Assembly: GCA_039621445.1 (NCBI GenBank)
Contig: CP154954.1
Span: 59,702,168 to 59,766,167 of the forward strand
Reading direction: 5' to 3'
Length of the DNA stretch: 64,000 bases
Source: Euglena gracilis
Lineage: Eukaryota > Euglenida > Euglenophyceae > Euglenales
A program made the translations under genes and the position numbers. The notes under the pieces are model-generated. The model was not told the origin of the DNA, did no database searches, and saw only the letters and a list, made by a program, of their open reading frames with translations. Below are positions 12,715 through 22,909 of this stretch, piece by piece. The first letter of the stretch is position 1. The number at the start of each line of letters is the position of its first letter.

Positions 12715-13090
12715 GAACAGGCTTCTGATTAAGGGTTCGCAGTGCCCCCCGAGGAGAGGGGGGGGGGGAGGCTGGGCTGCAGCCAGTCCAAATTTGGTTG
12801 TGGAAATCCAAGTAGACCCCCGGTCCGCTAGCAGGGCTAGCTAGTGGAAATATTTCTGGTGACCAGCGCAAAGCCCCGAAAAAAATTTTGGGACCCCCGA
12901 AAAAAATTTTGGGACCCCCGAAATTGGCCAAAACCCATTTTTAGCCATTTTTGGGATTCTTTGGAACAAAATCAGCCAAAAAACCAGTTGGGGGACCCCG
13001 GACCCCCCTACCCAGGGAGGGGGGGTCTAGTTGGTCCCTTTTTTCCCCCAGTATCTAGCAAAATGGCCAGCCAATGGATGCTTCAGCCAA
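12715..13090. repeat. Interspersed repeat family B, copy 2
   Basis: Begins CAGGCTTCTGATTAAGGGTT beside G runs, then CTGCAG--AGTCCAAATTTGG, GGTCCGCTAGCAGGGCTAG, a duplicated AAAAAAATTTTGGGACCCCCG unit, and GTATCTAGCAAAATGGCCAG at the right. Same landmark order as the copies at 5275-5715 and 19030-19375. Confidence 0.6.
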
Positions 13091-13149
13091 TGCCCAATGT
13101 GGGCCCTTCAGCTGGTTGGCTGTCCCGTCACCCCCCGGTGGTTGGCCCC

Positions 13150-13244
13150 CAGCCCCCGGAGCCCTGCCGCCGCCGCCATCCTGCAGCTCGCCGGCCTGCA
13201 GCTCCACTCCCTGGAGGTGGACGACCGGCTGCGCACGGCGGAGG
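13150..13244 (+). CDS. Putative exon of an unidentified gene
   Basis: The frame encodes AAAAILQLAGLQLHSLEVDD and RLRTAEG with mostly C/G-ending codons and finishes at a good donor, GGAGG|GTGAGG. The composition stands out from the surrounding G-run repeats. No domain is recognised and the left boundary is not fixed. Confidence 0.35.
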
Positions 13245-13984
13245 GTGAGGGGGGCCCCGCCGCCCCCCACGGCCGGGTGTTGCCGGTGGGCTGACCCCCC
13301 ACTGTGGGGCGGGTGTGCCAACAGCACAGGCTGGGCGAGGTCCGGGCCGGGGAGGGGGGGTTGAAGTCCTGCCAGCCCCCCTGGCCCGGATGGCTGCCGG
13401 GCTGCGTGGCCAATGCCGCCCGTTGTGCAGCCCCTGGCCATGGTCTGCACAGTCTCCTCACCCCGTTCATCCCGCCACATCCCGGCGTTCGGCAGCTGCA
13501 TTGCATTGCAGTGCGCTGTAAACGGACGGTGGCACCGGCCTGAACTCACCTGGCACCGCAAAGGCACAGAAAATACACAGCATGGGCCATATTTTACCGT
13601 ACGGGGGATGGGACGTATTCAAATGTACGGTTCCCATATAACATGTGGCGGCCTATTTGAAGCCGATGTATCTTCGGCGGTGTGCTGCGGTGTCCCTGAC
13701 ATATGCCATGTTGTAACTTGTGAAAACCCATCAAAAAGGTCTCCACAAATTTTCTTCAATTCCCCCTCCATCCCGAGTTTTGGGCCCCTCAAAAGTGCTC
13801 CGCACGCGACAAGCTAAAATTTTGGAAAACATGGATTTCGGATTGGGTTGAAAGAGCACCTCCTCAATGGAATAAGCATCCACTGCAGAGATTTCCCGGC
13901 GGCCTCCGATATTATTCCCCCCCCCCCGCTATCCCATTTTTGGGGGAGCAGATCGAAGCCGTCCGTGCTCAACGTGTTTCCAAT

Positions 13985-14102
13985 CAGGCTTTTTTTTCCC
14001 AACCCCGGGGGGGGTCGGATCGGGAGTGCCTTGCAGTGCCTGCCCAGGCAGGCACCCCCCCCCCCCCGGGATGGGGTCGGCACCCGACTAAAATACAGCC
14101 TG
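13985..14102. mobile_element. 118-bp micro-element with perfect 8-bp TSD TTTCCAAT
   Basis: TTTCCAAT occurs at 13977-13984 and again at 14103-14110. The element starts CAGGCTTTTTTTTCCC and ends CGACTAAAATACAGCCTG, and it contains poly-G and poly-C tracts around GTGCCTGCCCAGGCAGGCAC. GGCACCCGACTAA near the right end matches the right end of the element at 27262-27635, so this is a small deletion derivative of that family. Confidence 0.85.
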
Positions 14103-14198
14103 TTTCCAATCAAGGGAGTCCGGCCGTACGTCCCACCACTGCACGCCACAGTGTCATTCTTGTGCCCCCCCTTTTCTCGGGCCACCCTTCCCCTCAGC

Positions 14199-14320
14199 CC
14201 CGCTGCCATTTTCCCTCGTGGCCACCCGGTGCCCCGATGGCTGCCCCCGCCCCGCGCACGGTGCGGGCCTTCCTCAACCTCGAGCAGGGCCCCTCCTGCA
14301 CCGCAGCCCTCCCAATGCAG
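14199..14320 (+). CDS. Putative exon of an unidentified gene
   Basis: A pyrimidine-rich acceptor (CTTCCCCTCAG) is followed by a GC-rich frame containing RTVRAFLNLEQGPSC and ending ATGCAG|GTGTCA. It is phase 0 at both ends in the frame with the best codon bias. No domain is recognised. Confidence 0.35.
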
Positions 14321-14904
14321 GTGTCAAAGTCAGTGAACAAGGGGGTCCACAACGTTGGTTGGACGTACACATGTAACATATATGCATATACATACAATAT
14401 GTATATGCACATTATACAATACATAATTAATGTATATTGTAGGTCATATGTAATATGTCATGTAATGCAATCTTTAATTTCTGGGCCGAGGGGGAAGGCC
14501 CCAGCAGCTAAACGCGGGGGGGAGGTCCACTCTCTTAAACGCAAGCTGATGGGGGGTTTCGACGGCATTTTTTTTTGCTGTTTCCCGATATTTTTTTGGA
14601 GTAATGTTCGGGTTATGACTGGTGTCAAGATCGGGATACGCTTTAGGGTTTGACCAAAGTTAGGAGGTGGGCCTAAATTTTGGCCTAAATTCGGCCTAAC
14701 TTTGGGCTAATTTGGGTCAATTTGCCTAAATCGAACCCCAACCCAACTTCCGCACCCGAACCCTATCCCCAACAATTCACCCGATGCCAGGAGTAGGCCT
14801 TTCGTACTGCATATTTATGCGGGATGTCTCCGGTGGGGAGCACAAAAACACTGGCGAATCTGGTCATAATCTATAATCTGGCCATTATAGATAAATATAG
14901 TCAT

Positions 14905-15027
14905 ATATATATATATATATAATATACATTGTAGAGATGTATGTAAACATTTTTGAGAGAGTGAGAGAGAGAGATTACAAGAGAGAGAGAGAGAGAGAGA
15001 GGGAGAGATGAGAGAGGTAGAGAGAGA

Positions 15028-15063
<36 letters not shown>

Positions 15064-15115
15064 CACACGGTAGAGAGAGAGAGAGAGAGATACACACACA
15101 CACACACATATATAT
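14905..15115. repeat. Compound (TA)n (GA)n (CA)n microsatellites
   Basis: TA dinucleotides near 14905-14925, then GAGA-rich tracts 14955-15090 and a short CA run to about 15113. The long Ser/Leu frames on the minus strand come from this repeat. Confidence 0.9.
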
Positions 15116-15153
15116 GGCAGCCCGAAACTACTGGGCCCCCCCGGGGGGGGCAG

Positions 15154-15354
15154 TAGTTAATCCGGGGGGTCAAAATAATTTTTTTGCGTTAGTGATGGAA
15201 TAGGGTTAGGTGCGCGACTTAGGCTTAGGGTTAGGCCTAACTTGTACACCGAACACCCGTCTATAAATTAGGCCTAACCCTAAGCCGAAGTCGCGCACCT
15301 AACCCTATTCCATCATTAACACAAAAAAATTATTTTGACCCCCCGGATTAACTA
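15154..15354. repeat. Large near-perfect inverted repeat (foldback)
   Basis: Arms of about 87 bp (15154-15241 and 15268-15354) are reverse complements with only a few mismatches and are separated by about 26 bp. Each arm includes CCTAACCCTA and CGCGCACCTAACCCTATTCC. It is flanked by poly-C/poly-G on one side and TA repeats on the other. This could be a foldback element or an ITR-only MITE. Confidence 0.85.
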
Positions 15355-16123
15355 TATATATATTAAGCAAAAATGGATACATGTTATATCTACGCTATTT
15401 GTATGTAACACATTTCATATATGCTATTTCCTGCAGCATCATTCTCAATGACCCCCGGGAGCCGTTGAGAGTGATTGGGGGGTGGGGGTCGTGTGGAGTT
15501 CAGGGGAAAGTCGGGGTGTCTGGGATAGGGTAAGGGTTCCAACCGACTTCCTGTGAAGCTGCCATTTTTGGGAAGTTGGGGAGAAGTTAGGCCTCATTTC
15601 AGACAAATTTAGGCCAAAGTCAGGGCATTCTTTTGAGGCAAAATGTGTTTTCAAAAATCACATCTTCCCAAGAATGGGACCTAACTTCCGGCCAAACTTT
15701 GTCCCCAAATAGGGTCAGTTTTCAGCGCACCGATGGTAATAACCCTATTTCTAAAGAAGAACAGCGCGAACCCTCCCCAAATCCGCCGCCAGTTCCCCAA
15801 AAACCGCGCGTTTTCCCGGCGCCGCAGGGCCGAAAACGTGGACAGTGGATCTGGTTTCTCCATACGACCCCCCCCCAATCACTCTTACCGGCCCACCCAT
15901 TAAGGGTGATGTACAAATATATAATGTATATAGTATATGTGTTATTATGTATCTTCATATTTAACATAAATATTACATATTACATATGAATTTAATATAT
16001 CTATTCATATATACATACATATTTCATATGTATTATGTACACATATATGTGTGTTTTCTCTGTGATGTGTGTATGATATGCATAGCTTTCAGAAAAACCC
16101 CTGGTGAGGGTAATTAAAGACAG

Positions 16124-16222
16124 GAAGTGGCCATGGGGCTGGCTACGTGCTGAAGGACCAGGTGCTGCAAACGTTTGGCGATTGTGCCAAGTTCGGCCGC
16201 ATGGAGGCGGTCCTTGTGGGCC
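16124..16222 (+). CDS. Putative exon of an unidentified gene
   Basis: Acceptor AAAGACAG and a strong donor, GGGCC|GTAAGAG, bound a frame reading GYVLKDQVLQTFGDCAKFGR and MEAVLVG, phase 1 to phase 1. Codons are well mixed and protein-like. No family recognised. Confidence 0.45.
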
Positions 16223-16265
16223 GTAAGAGCCCCCTGAGCAAGGCCCTGCTGACTGCAATGTTGAC

Positions 16266-16369
<104 letters not shown>

Positions 16370-17039
16370 GTCTTGTCAGTAACTTTTTTTCGCTTTTTTT
16401 TCAATGTTTTTGAAAAGGAAATTTCCAGGGTTAAAAAGGCATTTTCTTCAGGCTTCTGGTGACAAATTTTGTGAAAAAAAAAATGTTTTCCCCTTTTTTT
16501 TTGCCATTGGGGGTCGAAAAATGTCCATTTATGCCCTTCTGACCGGTGCTCACCCGGAAAACTGTCCTGTACCCTCTGTGCCCGCTGATCTGTCCGTTTA
16601 GGTACCTATCTCCCAGGTGTATGTGTGTGTGTATGGGTATGTGTAACCCCGCCCCCCCCAAATAACGGGACAGTACCCTTTGAGTGGGCAGTGCCCAAAT
16701 AACGGGGCGGGGGGCAGGCCCAAAAAGATGCTTCCAACAATGGGATACACTCAGTTTTTTTTGGTCCAAGAGGTCAGCAAGGACAAACTATTCCACAACG
16801 CTTGCCTGCCGCGAGTACATACATGTATACATATGTATACAAACATACATACATATTTGTGTTTAATGCAGAGATGTACCAGTTATCCCCCAGGGCGGGG
16901 GGTCCCACTAGTAAAACTCGGGGCGGGATCCAACGTTTGATGATGATGGGTAGTGCCCAAATAACGGGGCAGGGGGGAAGGTCAAAAAGATGGTGCCAGT
17001 AACAGGGCACCCCACCCCGTTATTTGGGAGGGGGGTTTA

Positions 17040-17412
<373 letters not shown>

Positions 17413-17886
17413 ACGCGCGCATACGCGAGTGTGAAGCATCACCAGAAGTATCAAGAAGTCAGGTCAATGAGCAGCGGGTAATGCGAGTAATGCGAGGGAA
17501 TCAATTTTGGATATGTTTGCATTCAGTTATAGTGTGGCCATGATGCAGGAAAAATGGCCTCGTTGTCTTGTGCTTTGGGAACTAACCTGCAGTAAAATGA
17601 CCGAAAATGTATTTTCTCTGCAGGCAGAGCGACCTGTTTACATTCTCAAACGAACACAAATCCTGTCCGCAGACTGACTTTGAGTGTTGAAATGATGCAC
17701 ACACCGCAGGTTCAGAAATTTCTGTATGATAAAGATGCACACTCCCTGAAGGGAAAAAAATCAGTGAAACTTGATCCCCGATTTCAGGCCTGGCGCTTCG
17801 GGCCAAGCTGGAGATCGGTCGCTCCCTGTGCGTTACCTGGAGGGTTCCCCATCCCCCACTGCAATTCCGTCCCCCTGTCCTGCCAG

Positions 17887-17995
17887 AAAAGCACTGGGTG
17901 GTCTTGAGCCAAGAATCAGCCTGGGGGCTGACTGCTATGTGGAGGTCACGGTGACGGACCGTAACAACACCTTCCCATTGCTGAAAGCCCTGAAG
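17887..17995 (+). CDS. Putative exon of an unidentified gene
   Basis: Acceptor TGCCAG|A and donor CTGAAG|GTATGG bound 109 nt encoding KALGGLEPRISLGADCYVEV and TVTDRNNTFPLLKALK. It ends in phase 0, matching the phase-0 start of the next exon at 18170 to give LKALKDINDRKLLHGG. This is the best-supported part of the unidentified plus-strand gene. Confidence 0.55.
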
Positions 17996-18169
17996 GTATG
18001 GCCTGCTTGGGGTGATTTTAATGTCTTTCTGCCAACATTTTATCCCTCTTTCTTTACGATGTCATAATTTCTAAGATGTCACATTGATTGAATATTCATT
18101 AAGAAGTGTGCAGTTGTGCAGTGTTTGTTCAGTAAACACGCCTTTTCTTTATTCGTGTCTGTTGCTCAC

Positions 18170-18253
18170 AGGACATCAATGATCGCAAGCTACTTCACGG
18201 CGGGAATAAGCGCATCGGTGCGATCACATTTGTCACGATTGACACGGATGCCT
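18170..18253 (+). CDS. Putative exon of an unidentified gene
   Basis: A strong acceptor (TTGCTCACAG) precedes a frame reading DINDRKLLHGGNKRIGAITF and VTIDTDAWIMPS. The donor is not clear: no good GT follows, but GCCCAGCC here would fit the NNNCAG start of a nonconventional intron. The frame continues the 17887-17995 exon. Confidence 0.5.
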
Positions 18254-18752
18254 GGATCATGCCCAGCCAACTGCAACGCCGCCCCCCTCCCAAAACGCTG
18301 CAAGCCAAGCACCACCGCAGGAAATGCGGGAATCCTTCAAAATGCCCCATTTCAGAATTTTATTGGAATCAAAATGTGTCGGGGTCGAGTTGTCAAGGAG
18401 GAGCTGTAACTCAACTGACTGCCCAAAAAAAGTGCTATGCCAAATGGGAGAGTCCGGGCATATGCTGTGCTCGTACTTTTTTAATTGGATATCACATGCC
18501 ACGTTGCCCAGGCAGGCGGGAGTGTAGAAAGCTGCAGTAGGGGCTGCTATAGGAGAAACAACTGTTGGTAACGACCCTTGGACTATAGCTCTGGGGAGAC
18601 ACCCAACGCCAGATTAATAAATTAAATAATGTGCTGGAACATCACAGGGCAAGAATAATGAGCCAAAACAATTCATGGATTGGAGTGCTATTCCAACCTG
18701 CCGGAGGCATTGCTTTCACTCCCAGTCACAGCAATTGGATGTAGTGCCCCAG

Positions 18753-18857
18753 GTTGAGAAGTGCGTGGCAGATGGGAAGGGGGACCGCGACACCTTGGTC
18801 GAGGTGACGCAGCTGGTGGACGGCAGTGTCCGCGGCGTTTTGGAGCCCCTCTCGCAG
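18753..18857 (+). CDS. Putative exon of an unidentified gene
   Basis: Acceptor TGCCCCAG and donor CTCGCAG|GTGTGT bound exactly 35 codons, including VEKCVADGKGDRDTLVEVTQ and LVDGSVRGVLEPLSQ, phase 0 at both ends. Probably belongs with the exons at 17887 and 18170. No domain recognised. Confidence 0.45.
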
Positions 18858-19029
18858 GTGTGTGGCCGTCGCAGGCACCTCTGTGATTTGCAGGGACAGC
18901 GACGATGGGTGCCTGAAAAGCGGCGATTTCAAGGGGGTTTTGCCTCAGTTTGACCCAAGAAGTGGGGATGCTAGGTTTCTGATGATGCCTGGTCATTTAT
19001 GCCCGATGTTTTATGCCCGGTATTTTATG

Positions 19030-19375
19030 CCCGGTCTGGGACGCCACGTCTTCACAGCACCCCGGGTTTTGTGGGGTGTGCTGGACTGCAGCTAGTCCAA
19101 ATTTGGCTAACGGAAATCCTAGCAGCCCCCCCCCCCCGGTCTGCTGGAAAAGTTTTTTCCAGCGACTGGCTCCAAGCACCGAAAAGTTTGGGTCCCCCGA
19201 AATTTGCCAGGAGTGCCCATTTTTGTCCACTTTCTGTGCTTTTTTTGGACAAAACCAACCAAAAATGCATTAAAAACCTCATTTCCACACTCTAGGGGGG
19301 TCTAGCAGTCCATTTTTTTCCAGTGTCTTGCAAAATGGCTAGCCAGTGGACCCCCCGGCTCCCCAAGGAATAGCC
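19030..19375. repeat. Interspersed repeat family B, copy 3
   Basis: Contains CTGCAGCTAGTCCAAATTTG, a C run, TTTTTTCCAGCGACTGG, GGGTCCCCCGAAATTTGCCA and, at the right, GTCTTGCAAAATGGCTAGCC. These are the same landmarks in the same order as at 5275-5715 and 12715-13090. Confidence 0.6.
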
Positions 19376-21928
19376 TGCACACAACGCTTTTCCATACTGC
19401 ATCCTTTTTTTTGATGTTGTACATTCCATTTTGGGTGCAATGTGTCCAGGCCAATCCTTGAGCGGATTTGAGGCCATCCTTTGAATGGATTCAACCCCCA
19501 AGGGGTTTTTTTTAGTCTTGGACGGGGGGGGGTAGGGTGGGTGGGTCCGGCCGAGCCCCCCTAGGGGGGGGATATATTTTTCGGCGCCGAAGACGCCTAA
19601 TTTTTTTGATAAAGGTGCTATTTTTAGCATATTCTTTGCGATTTGTTGGCCATTTTCAGGGAAAATTGAGTGGGTCCCCTGGGATTCCCCAGTCTTAAAA
19701 AAAAGCTCCCCACGGCGAGGGGAAGTCCAGCTTTTTTTTTCAGACCTGGAACCCCCTCCCTCTCCCTTCGACGAGTTTTGTTTGTTTTCAGCTGACCGAC
19801 GGCTGGCTGGCCGGTGACAGATTTTTGCTTTCGGAGGTGCAAAGGTGGCCAGGAATGGGGAAAAGTGGGTCGGAAATGGGCTGGCCAGTTCAAATTCTGG
19901 CTCAAAATTTGTTTTTGCGTGGTTCTCGGTTTTTGGGGGCATCTTTTCAGTTTCGGTTTTTGTTTTTGGCACCTGGCTTGACCACAGTCGAAGCTGGTTC
20001 CAGCCAGGGGACCCAGTTGCCTAGTTCCAGCAAGGGGAAGGGGAGCAACTTTTTTCCCAAGTCAGCACAAATTTCCCAGCCTCTGAGTGGGCCCGGGGGC
20101 CTGTGCCAGAAAGTCGTCATACAAAAACTGTCACGCCCGTGCCCGAGCAGCCTTGAACCCAAATTTTCCCGTTCCGCGATGAAAAAGGAACGTGCAATTT
20201 TTTTCTCGTTCATTTTTTCAATTTTTCTGACGCAGTTTTGCAATGCATCTCGAAGGATTGTCAACACAAAACCATGTCATATCAGATTTTTCCCTTCCTT
20301 TGCATTGGACTTCCATTTTCCGTTTCCATCAAAGAGTTGTTTGTACTGCTTGATTGGAATTCCCAATTGAGCATTTTGCAATTTTTATGTGTTGTCAGTT
20401 TTGTGGGCGGTGTAACGGCATGACAGTGAAGTATCAGTGTGTGCATTTTTTTTCCACGACGCCTTTTCTGCTGATAGTGGTATTCTGCGTCGCTCTGAAA
20501 TGGTCACATGGCCCCCTCTGGGTGCTTTCTTGCATTGTTTCCCAGGTGCCCACCGATTTGCATCGGGTGTTGGCGAATCCCCAATTGTCCATCCTTGCTG
20601 CTTTGGAGCACAAGACTTCCTCGGGTGATTCAGCAGACACTGCTTGATTCTGACCGCTTTTTATTGTGGCACATTACCGCTCCGTTTTTTTTTTGTCTTA
20701 AATGGAAGACAGAAAATCTTGAAATCGCATTTCTTTCGCGATTGATTATCACACTCCCTTATTTAATCACCTTTTTCTATTAAAAAAAAGATAATCAAAT
20801 CTTCATTTGTTTTGTTGATTCCGGGAAAGCCCAAGCTGTTTTGTTGTTTGAATTGTGTTGAGTTGTTTTGTTGTTTGAATTGTGTGCAGGCTTGAGCGTC
20901 TTGCTTGGTTCCTTTTTTCCCGGAGTTGGCTACTTTATGACCAGAAGGCAGGAGCAAATTGTCAAATTTTAATTTTGATTTCACAAACAAGGCAGAGGAA
21001 GAGAAATCGACATTTTGCGGGAGGGATGCGTTGCGCATATTTTTTTTCCATATTTTTTACGCATTTTTTCCCATTTCTTTGCGCATTGTTTCGCCCTTTG
21101 GCGCATTTTTTACCGAATTTTACGCATTTTTTTTGACCATTTCTTCAGAGCTTTGCAGTTTTTTGATATTTTTAAAGTTTTTCGAAACGGACACACTCCT
21201 CATAATTCCAAATAATTGTTGTAAAGTTGGTGCCATTTTTGCATGTTTTGGGGGAAATTTTTGCATTTGATTTTGGCGTTTTTCCTGCTAAACTTCGCGC
21301 ATTTTTTTGCGCATTTGTCCAAAAAAGTGAGCATTTTTTTGCGCATTTTTGCCGCATTTTTTTTCGAGGCCGTGCCAGCGCACCCCCCTCCCCCAGCATT
21401 ATGCTGCCGGCACCAAAAACACTGGAGCTGGAGAATCTGGAGTTAAAAGGGGGGCTAAGCGAGGCGCAGAAGGCAAGGCACGACACGTGGATAGCGAGTC
21501 TTATGCCAGAAACTGAGGTGGCCACTTTCACGAGTCCCCCTCCTGGCCCCCTGCTGGCGAGGGCTCTTTTTTGTTCTGCGGGTGGGGGTTCGAGATCAAA
21601 AGGTCCACGCGCATTGTGCATCGGTGTCAAATCCCCAATTGTCTGTTTCCCCCTTTGCGCGAGTTTGGCAAAAAAACCAGGGGTGCCAGAGCATTTGCCA
21701 AGCCGACCATGGCCATCCTTTTATTTGAAATTCAATTTGGTTCCAAACGGCAGAATCAGACTCACAAAACCCTGTTAAAAAACCACCTAGCAACAAGTCG
21801 GGGCCCAGCGCGCCAGACAATCCGCGCAGCACCGCCCACGAGCACAGGCACACACCCTCGGACTCCCACGACAGAGGAAGGGGGAGTCCCTTGGTCCCTT
21901 CCTCCCCCTTCCTCTGTCGTGGGAGTCC
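19376..21928. other. Region without a recognisable gene
   Basis: No exon could be supported. It holds a probable remnant of family A at about 19499-19711 (AGTCTTGGAC near a G run, ending CCCAGTCTTAAAAAAAAGCT), two TTTTGTTGTTTGAATTGTGT units near 20840-20890, and T-rich stretches carrying GCGCATTTTTT motifs at 21040-21360. Confidence 0.5.
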
Positions 21929-22909
21929 GAGACCATTCGGGCTCCGCACTGCGAGATGGTGAGGTACTGTGCACCCCCCTTTGGGCCATAATATTTTGAA
22001 TTTTTGAAACGACACCAAGTCGCAAATAATGAGCTTGGAAGGCCCCAAAATTTTTCCACTGACCCAGCTGCTGGACTTCTTCCACTTGTAAACCAGCATT
22101 TTTCCACCATAAAACCCCAGCCCCTGTGGTGCTGTGGGGTTTCCAGTGGGTGGTGTCCACCCCCCCTCTTGCAGAATTTCTTTGGTAAGGGAATTCACTC
22201 TTTCTGATGTCAAAGGTCGTTTACCATCCAAAGACCATAACAAATTATTTTTGTGCCCAACCATGTGGGCTGTCCTTTCCACATACTCTTTCAATAGGTG
22301 CCAGGGGCTGATGAGGGGGGTGTGTGGTAAATTCAAAACTTCCTCCCATCTTGGGAATTGCCACCCTTTTCTTTGCAATAAAATGAAAATTTTTTCTCCC
22401 ACGAAACTGATTTTTCGCTGTGTCCTGGCTAAATCAACCCCCCTGTGGAGGGCCAAAAGCCTCCAACAAATGATGAGTCTGTTTCTGAGCTCTTTCACAG
22501 AGAGTTCTGAGAGGGGTCTTGATTGTCTGATGATGTTGTTTAGAAAATCAGTGGGGTCCCAGAAATGGGCATACTTGCAGACATTGGAATTCCATTTCCT
22601 TTTCAATGGAGACAAAAGAGGGGAAAACCTCAATGACCCAAACCCTGGGAGTAATAAAACTGCTGCATATGCATTTCGTGCAGTGTTGAGGCTGTGAACA
22701 GCCAAATCAAGGATGGCCTCGGCCATCTTGTGGACTGTGCAGTCCTGCAGGGGCACCCCTTTGTGCAACAATTGGCCCACCAATGTCCTGAAGGCTGAAT
22801 CATATCTCTTGACATTTCCCAGATTTTTTATGTAAGTGTCGATACTGGACATCGAAACTTCCTGGGATTGTAATATTTGCCTGACACAATCCAGCAGGCC
22901 AATTTCCAC
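21796..22909 (-). pseudogene. Tyrosine recombinase ORF of the DIRS element (frameshifted)
   Basis: The first frame (from 22909) contains LLALHRGVDLARTQRKI, which carries the conserved first Arg region, then WSLDGKRPLTSERVNSLTKE. After a run of seven G/C near 22160 the homology continues in another frame: HSTTGAGVLWWKNAGLQVEE, then LGQWKNFGAFQAHYLRLG with the Tyr nucleophile (HYLR). The usual HxxR box reads HSTT here, so its Arg is replaced. The enzyme would resolve or insert circular DIRS cDNA. Frameshift and altered box suggest a dead copy, although a homopolymer read error could explain the shift. Confidence 0.7.
21929..21965. repeat. DIRS inverted terminal repeat, distal copy
   Basis: Reverse complement of 26142-26180 apart from a GA dinucleotide gap. 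It lies beyond the recombinase stop in the direction of transcription. Confidence 0.75.

Noticed and set aside
15230-15310. CCCTAA motifs considered as interstitial telomeric repeats
   Set aside because: Only isolated CCTAACCCTA units within the arms of a hairpin, not tandem telomere arrays.
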